A DNA stretch of 64,000 bases from Silvibacterium bohemicum (GTDB taxonomy: Bacteria > Acidobacteriota > Terriglobia > Terriglobales > Acidobacteriaceae), in NCBI RefSeq assembly GCF_001006305.1, contig NZ_LBHJ01000008.1:62001-126000 (forward strand). Reading direction: 5' to 3'. The position numbers and the translations under genes are program-made. The notes under the pieces were generated by a model, which was not told the origin of the DNA, made no database searches, and worked only from the letters and a program-made list of their open reading frames with translations. Of this stretch, positions 24,124 through 33,088 are shown piece by piece (the first letter of the stretch is position 1; every line of letters begins with the position of its first letter).

Positions 24124-25782
24124 TTACTCCTGTTTGGATGCCGATTCCCACTGCGGAAAAAACTTTGCGTTTCCGGCGGTTACTTCGTACTCATAAGGTC
24201 CACGTTGAACCCGGATGGTTTTACCCTCAGGCGCCCACTCGAGCGTCGTCGCCTGCCAGGGATTCGGCTCAGCCTTCCGGCCGCGGCGAGCGCTGTAGAT
24301 CATGTTCCACAGAAATATCAGCTGCGCGGCGGCCAGCAGCAGTGCCGAGGACGTGATGCCGCGCTCATTGGCCAGGATCGAAGAGAACGAGGTTGCCGGC
24401 CCGGTGAGGCGCTCGTAATGGCGCGGCTCACCCGCCAATCCTGAGAGGTGCATGGGCAGGAACGTGCCATAAGCGGCAATGAGGCTGATCCAGAAGTGGA
24501 TTTTGCCCAGAGTTTCGCTCATCATCCTGCCCGTTACGAGAGGGAACCAGTAGTAGATTCCGGCAAAAAGGGAGAAGACGCCGGCCATGGCCATCACCAG
24601 ATGGAAGTGGGCGACCACAAAAAAGGTGTTGTGCAGGTAGCTGTCGAGCGCGGGCTGGGCCAGGATCGGCCCGGTGAGGCCTCCCGCGATAAAGAAGGAG
24701 AGAAATCCCAGCGCAAAGAGCATCGGAGTGTGCAGGCGCAGGCCGCCGCGCGACAGCAGGAAGAGCCAGCCTAGAACCTCGACGGTACTGGGGACGGCAA
24801 TGGCCATCGTGGTAACCGCGAAAGCCGTTCCCGCGTAGGGATTCATGCCGCTGACGAACATGTGATGTCCCCAGACGAGCAAACCGAGGAGTCCGATGGC
24901 GACGAGCATCCCTGCCATAAGGCGATAGCCGGGGACATTGCGCCGGGAAAAATTCGCAAAGAGCGAGGTGGCCAGACCCATTCCGGGAAGCACCGCGATA
25001 TAGACCTCGGGATGGCCGAAGAACCAGAAGAGATGCAGCCACAGCAGCGGCGAGCCATCGCCGCGCCCAACGATGCGGCCGTTCACCAGGTCTCCGAGCG
25101 GCACGAAGAAGCTCGAGCCGAAGTGGCGGTCGGAGAAGAGCAGCAGAATCGCCGCCAGCAATACGGAGAAGACCAGCAGCGTGAGGATCGAGGTCACCAG
25201 CCACGCCCAGACGGTCATGGGCAGGCGCGACCAGGTCATTCCCGGGCAGCGCTCGGTGAGGATGGTGGAGAGCATATTGACCGCGCTGAGCCACGACGAG
25301 AGGCAGAAGACGGCGATGCTAATCAGCCAGAGATCCATGCCCGCGCCCTGGCCGGGGCCGGCAGAGGGAATCGCGCTCAGCGGCGGATAGCTGGTCCATC
25401 CTGAGATGGGCGCGCCCTGCGGCACGAAGAAAGCCGCCATGAGGATAAGAAAAGCAGCGGCAGCGAGCCAGAAGGCGAGGGCATTGAGCCGCGGAAAGGC
25501 CATCTCCCGCGCGCCGATCTGCGCCGGCATGATGAGGCTTGCGAACCCACTCTGCGGGGCTGTGGTCAACACGAAGAAGACCATCAGCGTACCGTGCATG
25601 GTGACCAGCGCCAGATAATCCTCGGGCTTAAGCAGGCCGTAGAAGGGAAGCGGTACCTCAGGCCACAGGCGATGGATGCGCATCACCAGCGAGAGCAGCG
25701 TTCCCACGACGACCGCCGCAAGCGAGAGTCGCAGGTAGAGAATCCCGATCGCGCGATGGCCGGTGGTAAAGATGCTGCTCAC
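24124..25782 (-). CDS. coxA: Heme-copper oxidase subunit I (A-type) with altered proton-channel residues
   Basis: 552 aa from a GTG at 25782, whose GTGA overlaps the coxB stop and which has AAGGAG 8 nt upstream; a longer frame to 26190 lies inside coxB and is a shadow. Heme and copper ligands are in place: H63 (MHGTLM), H257 with cross-link Tyr Y261 (GHPEVY), HH 306-307, and H392/H394 (AHFH). Glu of HPEVY marks it as an A1-like O2 reductase. The K-channel Lys position (IAVPTGIK in classic enzymes) reads Glu (IAVPSTVE, E335), and the D-channel entry Asp reads Glu (E93). It acts with coxB and coxC in the inner membrane. Confidence 0.95.
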   Translation of the reverse strand: MSSIFTTGHRAIGILYLRLSLAAVVVGTLLSLVMRIHRLWPEVPLPFYGLLKPEDYLALVTMHGTLMVFFVLTTAPQSGFASLIMPAQIGAREMAFPRLNALAFWLAAAAFLILMAAFFVPQGAPISGWTSYPPLSAIPSAGPGQGAGMDLWLISIAVFCLSSWLSAVNMLSTILTERCPGMTWSRLPMTVWAWLVTSILTLLVFSVLLAAILLLFSDRHFGSSFFVPLGDLVNGRIVGRGDGSPLLWLHLFWFFGHPEVYIAVLPGMGLATSLFANFSRRNVPGYRLMAGMLVAIGLLGLLVWGHHMFVSGMNPYAGTAFAVTTMAIAVPSTVEVLGWLFLLSRGGLRLHTPMLFALGFLSFFIAGGLTGPILAQPALDSYLHNTFFVVAHFHLVMAMAGVFSLFAGIYYWFPLVTGRMMSETLGKIHFWISLIAAYGTFLPMHLSGLAGEPRHYERLTGPATSFSSILANERGITSSALLLAAAQLIFLWNMIYSARRGRKAEPNPWQATTLEWAPEGKTIRVQRGPYEYEVTAGNAKFFPQWESASKQE

Positions 25783-26534
25783 CGTGAGTGCTCCTTCGCG
25801 TGCTGCTGGAGCCATTGTCGATAGGCGTCCGGTGAGACCACGCGGAGCTGTGCCTGCATCCGGGCGTGGCCCGATCCGCAAACCTGCGAACAGAGAATGG
25901 GATACGTTCCGACCGCGATTGGCGTGAAGTGGACGTGCAGCACCAGTCCCGGAACAGTATTTTCTTTGAGCCGCATGGCTGGGATGAAGAAGCCGTGGAT
26001 GACGTCGAGCGAACGCAGGCGCAGATCGACTTCCCGGCCGAGGGGAAGCACCAGCACGCTCGAAACGATATCGTCGGCTCCGCGCGCATCCTGCGGATCG
26101 AGGCCAAGCGGATTGCCGGCGGCGGCATTGACCAGCGACGGACGCGCAATGCCGAAGGCTGCGTCGGCTCCAGGGTAGCGGAAGTACCACTGGAACTGCT
26201 GTCCGACCACCTCAACCTGCATGGACTCGGCCGATGCGCCCTCGAAGCGGTTGACCGCCCAGAGATGCTGCGCGGTGATTGCCATCCAGAGATACATTGC
26301 GCAGAAAGCGGCGAGGAGGAGCCGCTCGACGAGATGACTGTATGTCTTGAGGACGGCCGCTTTCTTCCGACGCACCATCGCGAAGATGATCCAGGCCTGA
26401 GCTGCGACGAAACATGGCAGCAGCGCGGCCAGATTCCAAAGCATGAGGTGGTCGACGGCGACGCCGTGTAGCGACGCATTCGGCGGCATCCGAAGGAAGA
26501 GCAGGGAAGCGCCGTGAATGGGAAGCGCAGCCAT
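25779..26534 (-). CDS. coxB: Cytochrome c oxidase subunit II with CuA site
   Basis: 251 aa. Two N-terminal helices (about 29-53 and 71-88) precede a periplasmic cupredoxin domain. CuA ligands are H180 (DVIHGFF), C215, C219, H223 and M226 (CSQVCGSGHARM), so it accepts electrons from a cytochrome c. The aromatic run QWYFRYPG lies at 115-122. There is no fused cytochrome c domain. The start at 26534 gives 15 extra residues compared with an internal Met; either is possible. It begins 13 nt after the pdxT stop. Confidence 0.93.
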   Translation of the reverse strand: MAALPIHGASLLFLRMPPNASLHGVAVDHLMLWNLAALLPCFVAAQAWIIFAMVRRKKAAVLKTYSHLVERLLLAAFCAMYLWMAITAQHLWAVNRFEGASAESMQVEVVGQQFQWYFRYPGADAAFGIARPSLVNAAAGNPLGLDPQDARGADDIVSSVLVLPLGREVDLRLRSLDVIHGFFIPAMRLKENTVPGLVLHVHFTPIAVGTYPILCSQVCGSGHARMQAQLRVVSPDAYRQWLQQHAKEHSR

Positions 26535-26547
26535 CTCTTCGGCCGCC

Positions 26548-27186
26548 TCAGGCTTTGACGGCAGCGCGGCTGCGGACTAGATCCACGAATCGTTGATGAA
26601 CGCGGCGGTCGGAAGAGAGCTCGGGGTGAAAGGTCGCTGCCATGATGTGATCCTGCTCGACCAGAACGGGAGAACCTTCGCGCTCAGCGAGCACTGCGAC
26701 CCCCGGCCCGGTCTTCACAATGCGCGGCGCGCGGATGTAGACCAGCTCCAGAGGGTCGCCGCCAAGCTTGGTCGACGACATCTCGATCACGCTGTCATTC
26801 TGCCTGCCGTAAGCATTGCGCTCGACCGCGATATCGAGAACACCGAGGCTCTGCTGCGCGGGGCGCGTCACTTCCTTGGCCAGCAGTATGCAGCCGGCGC
26901 AGGTTCCGAAGGTAGGCTTGTTGCGGACGAAGTCTTCCAGAGCATGGAGAAAGCCGTCGCGCTCCAGGAACTTCAGAAATGTGGTGGATTCGCCGCCGGG
27001 GAGGATGAGTCCGTCGACGTTCGCCAGCTCGCCCGGTTTACGTACAAGAACCGAATCCGCTCCCGCTTCGCGCAAAGCAGCAGCATGAGCATCGAAGTCA
27101 CCCTGGATGGCGAGTACTCCGATTTTGGGTAGGCTGTTTTCCGGCTCGATTGACATTTCGACTGTATGATCCTGCATTCTGGCCAA
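26548..27186 (-). CDS. pdxT: Pyridoxal 5'-phosphate synthase glutaminase subunit PdxT
   Basis: 212 aa. It is a class I glutamine amidotransferase that feeds ammonia to PdxS. Motifs are KIGVLAIQGDFDAH (21-34), LILPGGEST (60-68), nucleophile C96 in FGTCAG, and the His-Glu pair in FHPELS. The true start could be Met1 (27186), Met4 or Met11. It is separated from pdxS by a toxin-antitoxin-like pair, starts 4 nt after the DUF3368 stop, and is followed closely by coxB. Confidence 0.95.
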   Translation of the reverse strand: MARMQDHTVEMSIEPENSLPKIGVLAIQGDFDAHAAALREAGADSVLVRKPGELANVDGLILPGGESTTFLKFLERDGFLHALEDFVRNKPTFGTCAGCILLAKEVTRPAQQSLGVLDIAVERNAYGRQNDSVIEMSSTKLGGDPLELVYIRAPRIVKTGPGVAVLAEREGSPVLVEQDHIMAATFHPELSSDRRVHQRFVDLVRSRAAVKA

Positions 27187-27190
27187 CTTC

Positions 27191-27673
27191 TTATTCTAGA
27201 TGATGACGTTCCGCAAGCACTCTTCGCAATGCTGCAGACATATGAAAGTTGGTTTGCTCAAGATCTTTGAAGGCAGTTGCGAAATTAATCAATTGAAGCT
27301 TGGCAGCGCGCTCCAGCACTCCAATGGTGCCGAGGACTGACAGCCCCAGAGATTCAGCTGCACCGCGTCCTTCTATTTCGTCCATCAACAAGAGTGGATG
27401 TCCGCGATCTTTTGCCAAAGCAATTGCCTGCCGTTCGCCCTCATCGAGATGATCGAGGCGGGAATCGGAGGGAAAGGATGACCTTGGCGCGACTAAAAGC
27501 CATTCCGGAGGATGCTTTATCCAGAAGGTTACAGCTTCCGGCGTTCTGCTATGAGTCAACTCGTCGACGACAGCGGGTGGGATCACAACTTGCTCGAAGA
27601 GTTCGCCAGGCAGTTGAGATTTTCCGATGAGCACAAGATATCGAAGTGGCCCTGCGTCCGCTACGACGATCAT
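27191..27673 (-). CDS. DUF3368 PIN-like protein, putative toxin
   Basis: 160 aa. The N-terminus MIVVADAGPLRYLVLIG has the first PIN acidic residue (D6). Further acidic positions fall in DEGERQAIALAKDRG and PLLLMDEIEGRGAAESLGL, and TIGVLERAAK completes the DUF3368 pattern. Members are usually found after UPF0175 proteins and are regarded as predicted PIN-like nucleases. Its ATG overlaps the UPF0175 stop by 4 nt. The nuclease role is inferred from the family, not shown here. Confidence 0.85.
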   Translation of the reverse strand: MIVVADAGPLRYLVLIGKSQLPGELFEQVVIPPAVVDELTHSRTPEAVTFWIKHPPEWLLVAPRSSFPSDSRLDHLDEGERQAIALAKDRGHPLLLMDEIEGRGAAESLGLSVLGTIGVLERAAKLQLINFATAFKDLEQTNFHMSAALRRVLAERHHLE

Positions 27674-27942
27674 CCGTGGGGATTGCTTGGAGGGGGCACG
27701 AGCGTGTCGAGTAATTTTTGATCTCTCTCATATTCCGAGACATCGTAAGCTCCACGCTCGATGTTGTGCTTCTTGAGAAAGCCATCCACCTCATAGCCGG
27801 TAACAAAGCCCAGCATATTGCGAAGCTGCTTCCTGTTCAGTGCGCCATTGCGGTAACCTTCGGCCACCAACGCTTCCAGGGCCTCGCGGCCTGGATTTGC
27901 GTGCTCGGCAAGATCGTCGGGTAACTGGACCGTGATTTCCAT
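27670..27942 (-). CDS. UPF0175 family protein, putative antitoxin
   Basis: 90 aa. Starts MEITVQLPDDLAEHA (ribbon-like DNA-binding strand), continues EALEALVAEGYRNGALNRKQLRNMLGF with the helix-turn-helix-like core of UPF0175, then VDGFLKKHNIERGAYDVSEYERD. UPF0175 proteins pair with DUF3368 PIN-like partners. It lies 77 nt downstream of pdxS. A GGAAAGGA-type ribosome binding site precedes the ATG. Confidence 0.85.
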   Translation of the reverse strand: MEITVQLPDDLAEHANPGREALEALVAEGYRNGALNRKQLRNMLGFVTGYEVDGFLKKHNIERGAYDVSEYERDQKLLDTLVPPPSNPHG

Positions 27943-27966
27943 GACGTCCTTTCCTCATCGACCTTT

Positions 27967-27994
27967 GCGCCAAAGGCGCGATTGCCTGGACGGC
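27967..27994 (-). repeat. Dispersed intergenic repeat B, copy 1
   Basis: A 28-nt unit, read on the minus strand as GCCGTCCAGGCAA, 2 nt, GCGCC, 3 nt, GGCGC. It matches 39114-39141 at 24 of 28 positions and contains a small GCGCC/GGCGC hairpin. An adjoining CGGCCAGTCC direct repeat (27991-28000 and 28011-28020) reaches the pdxS stop codon. Confidence 0.75.
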
Positions 27995-28019
27995 CAGTCC
28001 TGCGTAGTCCCGGCCAGTC

Positions 28020-29003
28020 CTAGTTCCCTCGAGTCTGTAGCAGCTGGCTCTCTTCGATCGCGGCGACGGCCAGGCCCTTCATGGTTCCCGTCACCTGTTC
28101 GCTGGCTTCGGAGAGAATCTTCGCATCATCGTAGTGCGTGGTCGCGATGACAATGGCCTTGGCGCGCGATTCGGCTTCGGCGCGCTCCTTGGGATTGTTC
28201 GGCTCGCCCTGTTCGTTGATCGAAACATCGAGCGGCGTGGCGCGCTCTTTCATGAAAATGCCCGAACCGACGAAGACCGACTCGGCGCCGAGCTGCATCA
28301 TCAGGGCCGCGTCGGCAGGAGTGGCAATGCCGCCTGCGGAGAAGTTCGGCACCGGCAGTTTGCCCGTCTTGGCCACCATGCGCACCAGCTCGTAGGGTGC
28401 CTTGTGCTCCTTGGCTGCGACGTAAAGCTCCTGATCGCTGAGCACAGTGAGAGCCTTCATCTCCAGCACGATCTGGCGCATGTGCTTCACTGCGTGAACC
28501 ACATCACCGGTGCCCGCTTCGCCTTTGGTGCGGATCATGGCCGCGCCTTCGGCGATGCGCCGCAGAGCCTCGCCCAGATCGCGCGCGCCGCAGACGAATG
28601 GGGTTTTGAAGGCATGCTTGTCGATGTGGTGCGTCTCATCCGCCATGGTGAGAACTTCGCTCTCGTCGATGAAGTCGACGCCGAGATGCTGCAGAATCTG
28701 CGCTTCGGCGAAGTGCCCGATGCGGGCCTTGGCCATCACCGGAATCGACACGATAGACATGATCTCGCGAATGAGCTTGGGGTTGGCCATGCGGGCTACG
28801 CCGCCCTCGGCGCGAATCATCGCCGGCACACGCTCCAGCGCCATCACCGCAACTGCTCCGGCCTGTTCGGCGATCTTGGCCTGCTCCACGTTCATCACGT
28901 CCATGATGACGCCGCCCTTGAGCATTTCGGCCAGGCCGACCTTGAGCCGCAGCCCGGTTCCGTTGTTTGCGTAATTGCCGTTAGTGTTGATGTGATCTGC
29001 CAT
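28020..29003 (-). CDS. pdxS: Pyridoxal 5'-phosphate synthase lyase subunit PdxS
   Basis: 327 aa from the ATG at 29003, which has AGAGG 7 nt upstream; the longer frame to 29195 is unlike the family. It is a (beta/alpha)8 enzyme making PLP from ribose 5-phosphate, glyceraldehyde 3-phosphate and ammonia from PdxT. Motifs include [10 protein letters not shown] with its first active-site Asp, [10 protein letters not shown] with the Schiff-base Lys, [10 protein letters not shown], and the phosphate loop [30 protein letters not shown]. The route is the DXP-independent pathway. Confidence 0.96.
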   Translation of the reverse strand: MADHINTNGNYANNGTGLRLKVGLAEMLKGGVIMDVMNVEQAKIAEQAGAVAVMALERVPAMIRAEGGVARMANPKLIREIMSIVSIPVMAKARIGHFAEAQILQHLGVDFIDESEVLTMADETHHIDKHAFKTPFVCGARDLGEALRRIAEGAAMIRTKGEAGTGDVVHAVKHMRQIVLEMKALTVLSDQELYVAAKEHKAPYELVRMVAKTGKLPVPNFSAGGIATPADAALMMQLGAESVFVGSGIFMKERATPLDVSINEQGEPNNPKERAEAESRAKAIVIATTHYDDAKILSEASEQVTGTMKGLAVAAIEESQLLQTRGN

Positions 29004-29176
29004 GAGGTACCTCTCGTTTCCAAGCGCGACTGCCGGACACCTTTCGTGGAGCCGGATGCGTACATTACGAAGATTTCGGTGAAGCATCAGTTTAGCAGTT
29101 TTGACACAAGGAAGGCCGCCCGAAAAAGGGCAGCCCAAGTCGATGAAAAACCCTGCGATAGGTTTTTGGGAGGGAG

Positions 29177-29234
29177 CGTGAGGCTTCAGCCTCACGAATA
29201 AGCCCGGCGAAATTTAGAGGGCTTCAGCCGCGGG
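29177..29234. repeat. REP-like palindromes upstream of pdxS
   Basis: A perfect 20-nt palindromic element (29177-29196; arms CGTGAGGCT/AGCCTCACG) and a second, related CTTCAGCCGCGG element about 23 nt further (29219-29234). The same GCTTCAGCC core occurs at 41551. The position downstream of the phosphate transporter gene suggests a transcript-end or REP-type repeat. Confidence 0.6.
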
Positions 29235-29255
29235 TCTTTTGTACATGCCGAGATT

Positions 29256-30641
29256 CTAGGCCGCCGCCGCTCTCTCCGCCGGGCTCGATGGCTCCGCAGA
29301 AATCTCTTCGAGGCTCTTGCCTTTGGTTTCGGGCAGCATCGTCACCGTGAAGATGAGCCCGAGAATGCTGGCGATCGCCGCTGCCGATTCCGCGCCCAGC
29401 AGGCCTTTCCAGTGCAGCAGGAAGGGAAATGCGAAGACGCCGAAGAATCCGCCCAGCTTGCCCATAGCCGCCGTAACACCGTGGCCGGTGGTGCGGACCT
29501 GCACCGGAAAGATCTCCGAAGGATAAACAAAGGTCGTCGAGTTAGGTCCAAATTCGGTGAAGAAGAAGCTGAATCCGTAGATGATGAGGAAGGGAAGCGC
29601 CATCTTTTCGAGGTTCGGAATCAGCGCCAGCAGGCCGAAGGTCATGGCCATCATGGCGAAGCCCAATACCTGAATAGTTTTGCGGCCCAGTCTGTCCATG
29701 GTGAGCGCGGCCACCGCATAGCCGGGCGCGGCGAACAGGGCGAAGATGCCCAGCTGGGTGAGGGTTTTCTGCAACAGGGTGTGATCGCTGTTCAAGGCAG
29801 AGAGCACGAGCGGGCTGGAGACGGTATTGCCGTAATATGCGGCGTCCATGAAGAACCACGCCGCACTGGCTCCAAATAGACGCAGCGCCAGCTTCTTGTC
29901 GTTCACCAGGCGATGGTAGCCGTCCCAGAAGGAGACCGACTGCGGGCCTTTGTCGGACTGATCGATGCTGGTGATCTTCCCGGCTTGGTCTTCCTGCTTG
30001 CCCGAGGCGGCTAGAAAGCGTGGCGTTTCCTTCAAGTGACGACGCGACCAATACACGGCCATGGCCGGAACCGCGCCGAAGCCGACCAGTATTCTCCAGA
30101 TGAGATTGTGCGGCAGGCCTGACGCAATCAGCCCGGCGGCCAGCAGTGGCCCGACGATCAGGCCCGCTGCCTGCATGGCGAAGACCAGCGTAACCAGCAT
30201 CCCGCGATGGGTCTTGCCCGCATATTCGCTCATGATGGTAGCCGACACCGGATAGTCGCCACCAATGCCGATGCCCAGGATGAAGCGTAGTCCGATCAGC
30301 CACCAGATATTCGGCGAAAGCGCGCAGCCGATGGCTCCGACGGCCAGCACCAGCACTTCGACTCCGTAGATCCGCTTGCGCCCGAGCATGTCGGCGACGC
30401 GGCCGAAGAGCAGAGCTCCAAAGGCTGTGGCCAGCAGAGCAGTCGACTCGACCAACCCCTCTTCCAGCTTGCCGGTATGCCAGATGGGCTTGAGAAGCGA
30501 CATCACCACACCGATTACGAACAGGTCATAGGCATCGGTGAAGAAACCCATGCCGGAGATGAACATGATCTTCCAGTGTTCTTTGGAGATGTGTGCGTTA
30601 TCCATCTCCGAAAAGTCGTGTGCGGTGTGTGATGTCGCCAT
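29256..30641 (-). CDS. MFS transporter of the phosphate:proton symporter (PHS) type
   Basis: 461 aa from the ATG at 30641, with GAGGG upstream; a longer start at 30689 is less likely. Twelve helices are predicted. GRVADMLGRKRIYG is the MFS loop 2-3 motif and GIGIGGDYPVSATIMSEYAGKTHRG is the PHS-family signature. The central cytoplasmic loop carries a charged insert (about 220-255). Inorganic phosphate is the probable substrate; other organic anions remain possible. It transcribes toward pdxS, from which it is separated by palindromic repeats. Confidence 0.87.
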   Translation of the reverse strand: MATSHTAHDFSEMDNAHISKEHWKIMFISGMGFFTDAYDLFVIGVVMSLLKPIWHTGKLEEGLVESTALLATAFGALLFGRVADMLGRKRIYGVEVLVLAVGAIGCALSPNIWWLIGLRFILGIGIGGDYPVSATIMSEYAGKTHRGMLVTLVFAMQAAGLIVGPLLAAGLIASGLPHNLIWRILVGFGAVPAMAVYWSRRHLKETPRFLAASGKQEDQAGKITSIDQSDKGPQSVSFWDGYHRLVNDKKLALRLFGASAAWFFMDAAYYGNTVSSPLVLSALNSDHTLLQKTLTQLGIFALFAAPGYAVAALTMDRLGRKTIQVLGFAMMAMTFGLLALIPNLEKMALPFLIIYGFSFFFTEFGPNSTTFVYPSEIFPVQVRTTGHGVTAAMGKLGGFFGVFAFPFLLHWKGLLGAESAAAIASILGLIFTVTMLPETKGKSLEEISAEPSSPAERAAAA

Positions 30642-30786
30642 GGGAGGGCCCTCTGTCCTTATACGGATGCAAGGAAAGATGAACGCCATGTTGCAGGAGT
30701 GTGAATTCGGGCTGGTTGCGAGGGCTTTCAGAGAGTCCGCACAACAGCGGACTCTCTATCGCAATGTGCGGCGTGCCACTTGAACA

Positions 30787-32412
30787 CTAAGCAGGCTTGG
30801 CCATGTGGTTGCTCAGCACATCCACCAGACCTTTGTTAGGAACGCACTGCTTCGCGGAAAAGGACGAAAGGATGTGGTCCAGCTCTGTCTCCGACAACCC
30901 TTTGAATAAGCCGGCATACATCGGCTGCATCAGCGTTCCGGCATAGAAGCATAGCAATGTCTGGCTCATGCTCTTAGCGTTGAGAAGAGGATCAATTTGC
31001 GGATCATCCACCACTCGGCGGATCTGCTCTGCGAGCTGTGCTGTGGAATCTTTGATTGGTGTTGCTGGCAGCCATCTCATCCAATCGTCCGTTCCGATAG
31101 CTCTTTTCTTACTGAGAAGATCTTTGATCCGCTCCACGTAAGGCGACTCAGGATTGAGCGTCAGCATACCCATCACGCCAATGTCCTTGTAGTTCCACGT
31201 CGTCCAATGTGCGCCGTTGCTCTCAAAGATGCTGAGCTGATCGTCCAGTGCGCGGAGCCTGTCGCCGGCCTCGTCGGCTGGCCCATTGAAGACCGATCCA
31301 AATTCGCCTACCCACAGTGGAACGTTATTCTGCTGCGTGAATTTTGTGCCTTCCGCATCGAGGAAGAACTGTTCCTGCTTCTTTAGATCCCACTGCACGG
31401 AGCCGCTACCCAGCGCAGTTCTAGGATGTATCAAGCCAGGGTATTGGCCAGGGCCAAATCCCGGGGCGGTGTAATTATGCGAACTGTAGGCGAGATTGTC
31501 GTCGAAAGGCTTTTCGAGTCCAGAGAACAACGAGGCGTAGCTATCACCTTCGAGGAAAATGATGTGCCTGGAATCTATCTTGCGGATTTCTGTAACCACA
31601 CGCCGGTAGACCGCATTCATTACGTTCCAGTTGGGCTTGTAATTTGGAGGCACATTCCAGGGGTAATCGCCCATCTCGTTGTTTGTGCAAGGTTCGTTCA
31701 GCACGTCGTATCCAGCAATCACTGACCGGTTCGCGTAACGCCGGGCGAACTCCTTCCAGAGAGCGACGTAGCGGTCTTGATACGACGCATCCCTCCAAAG
31801 CAAACTGATGCGCGAGGCGTTATCGGAATGCCAGTGGACGTTCTGCCAGCCTTGCGCCGCATGAAGATCGAGAATGACGTAAAGATCATGTTTCTCGCAG
31901 AGATCGAGAACCTTGTCGAGGCGCGCAAACCCTGACTCCTTGTATTTAAAGGGAGCCATGTCATCTTCGAAGTGCCGGTAATTGAGGGGGAATCTGACGA
32001 CGTTTACCCCAGCCTGGCGTAGAAAGATCACATCGTCTTCATTGAAGAAATAATCGAGCATCCGATCGAAAAAGAACTGAGCCTTCGACGCGCCGAGCGT
32101 CTCCACCATCTGTGCTCGCAGAGTGTGCTCCGAACCCGGATGACCATTGATGAAGTCCTCCATGTTCATCCAGCCGCCTGGGCAAGTTCCCCTGAGCCGA
32201 ACCTTTTTCCCTTCGCTGTCGACGATGTCACGGCCCTTGACGCGAAGGAAACTCATCTTCTGCTCTTTGTGATCTATGGCCGAGGCATGAGAACTGTTGG
32301 GTGAGATCGTTTCAGCGACAGATTCGTTGGTAGTGAACACTGCCGCTCCGGTGAGAGCTGCCAGCTTTAAGAACTCACGCCGTGGTTGACCGCCAATCGA
32401 TCCCTTTATCAT
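30787..32412 (-). CDS. Glycoside hydrolase family 5 (cellulase-like), Tat-exported
   Basis: 541 aa. A twin-arginine leader (RREFLKL at 11-17) precedes a TIM barrel. General acid E240 (VLNEP) and nucleophile E370 (WVGEFG) are in place, with LDLHAAQGW and SSHNYTAPGF as further subsite residues. It likely cleaves beta-glucan or a related plant polysaccharide; subfamily and substrate cannot be settled from sequence alone. The C-terminal 90 residues after the barrel are helical and of unknown role. Same strand as the phosphate transporter, 145 nt upstream. Confidence 0.9.
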   Translation of the reverse strand: MIKGSIGGQPRREFLKLAALTGAAVFTTNESVAETISPNSSHASAIDHKEQKMSFLRVKGRDIVDSEGKKVRLRGTCPGGWMNMEDFINGHPGSEHTLRAQMVETLGASKAQFFFDRMLDYFFNEDDVIFLRQAGVNVVRFPLNYRHFEDDMAPFKYKESGFARLDKVLDLCEKHDLYVILDLHAAQGWQNVHWHSDNASRISLLWRDASYQDRYVALWKEFARRYANRSVIAGYDVLNEPCTNNEMGDYPWNVPPNYKPNWNVMNAVYRRVVTEIRKIDSRHIIFLEGDSYASLFSGLEKPFDDNLAYSSHNYTAPGFGPGQYPGLIHPRTALGSGSVQWDLKKQEQFFLDAEGTKFTQQNNVPLWVGEFGSVFNGPADEAGDRLRALDDQLSIFESNGAHWTTWNYKDIGVMGMLTLNPESPYVERIKDLLSKKRAIGTDDWMRWLPATPIKDSTAQLAEQIRRVVDDPQIDPLLNAKSMSQTLLCFYAGTLMQPMYAGLFKGLSETELDHILSSFSAKQCVPNKGLVDVLSNHMAKPA

Positions 32413-32575
32413 CTACCGTCTCCAATCACGCGATTCTACATCGTGGGCAGCTATCCATATGCTGGTCTGCACTTATCAATTCTTTAACAAACCTTGGTAT
32501 GGCGAGATATCGTCCGATCGAAGCGCTACTTTCGCGTCAGTAGAACATTCAATCTATCTATGACGCAGTAGCGGA

Positions 32576-33088
32576 TTAGGACTTCGACGCGCCGGAGGTT
32601 TCAAGCTCCGTCTTCTGCAAATAGTCCACCGGGATCGCGATAAACAAGGCTTTGCCGCGCGCCAATACCGTCCCGTCCGCTGAGGCAATCTCCGCCTCGC
32701 AGTGATGCTTGCGGCCTGATGCGCTCACATGGCGTGCGCGGATTTCGATTGGCGTGCTCAGCGGAACCGGCTTGAGATACTCGACCTCCATCTGCCGAGT
32801 CATGGCGAGGACGCCGAACTGCCGGTTCGATTTGCTCATGGCCTCATCGAGCAGCGTCGCGATCACGCCGCCGTGCACATATCCCGGAGGACCCTGAAAG
32901 CGCTGCGGAATGCGCACCCGGCACAGGATGCGCTGGTTCTCATCGACAAAAAACTTCAGGCGCAGACCGGTCTTGTTGGTCTGTCCGCAGCCGAAGCAGT
33001 TGTGAACGGCACCGTGAGCGAAGAGCTGGGGCATGGCCACCGAGGCGGAGCCTTTTTGTGATCGGGACTTTTTCGAAGAAGCCGTCAT
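32576..33088 (-). CDS. PaaI-type hotdog-fold thioesterase
   Basis: 170 aa. The hotdog core reads GYVHGGVIATLLDEAMSKSN (about 71-90), with the catalytic-loop Asp/Glu typical of 4HBT family members. NCFGCGQTN near residue 31 is a CxxC often seen in this subgroup. It hydrolyses acyl-CoA thioesters; the acyl group is unknown. Its start overlaps the upstream dehydratase stop (ATGA), so the two are co-translated. Confidence 0.9.
   Translation of the reverse strand: MTASSKKSRSQKGSASVAMPQLFAHGAVHNCFGCGQTNKTGLRLKFFVDENQRILCRVRIPQRFQGPPGYVHGGVIATLLDEAMSKSNRQFGVLAMTRQMEVEYLKPVPLSTPIEIRARHVSASGRKHHCEAEIASADGTVLARGKALFIAIPVDYLQKTELETSGASKS

Noticed and set aside
24124-26190. A 688-aa version of cytochrome oxidase subunit I
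   Set aside because: Its first 136 residues lie inside coxB in another frame and are Arg/Ser-rich shadow sequence. The GTG at 25782 has a ribosome site and an overlap with the coxB stop.
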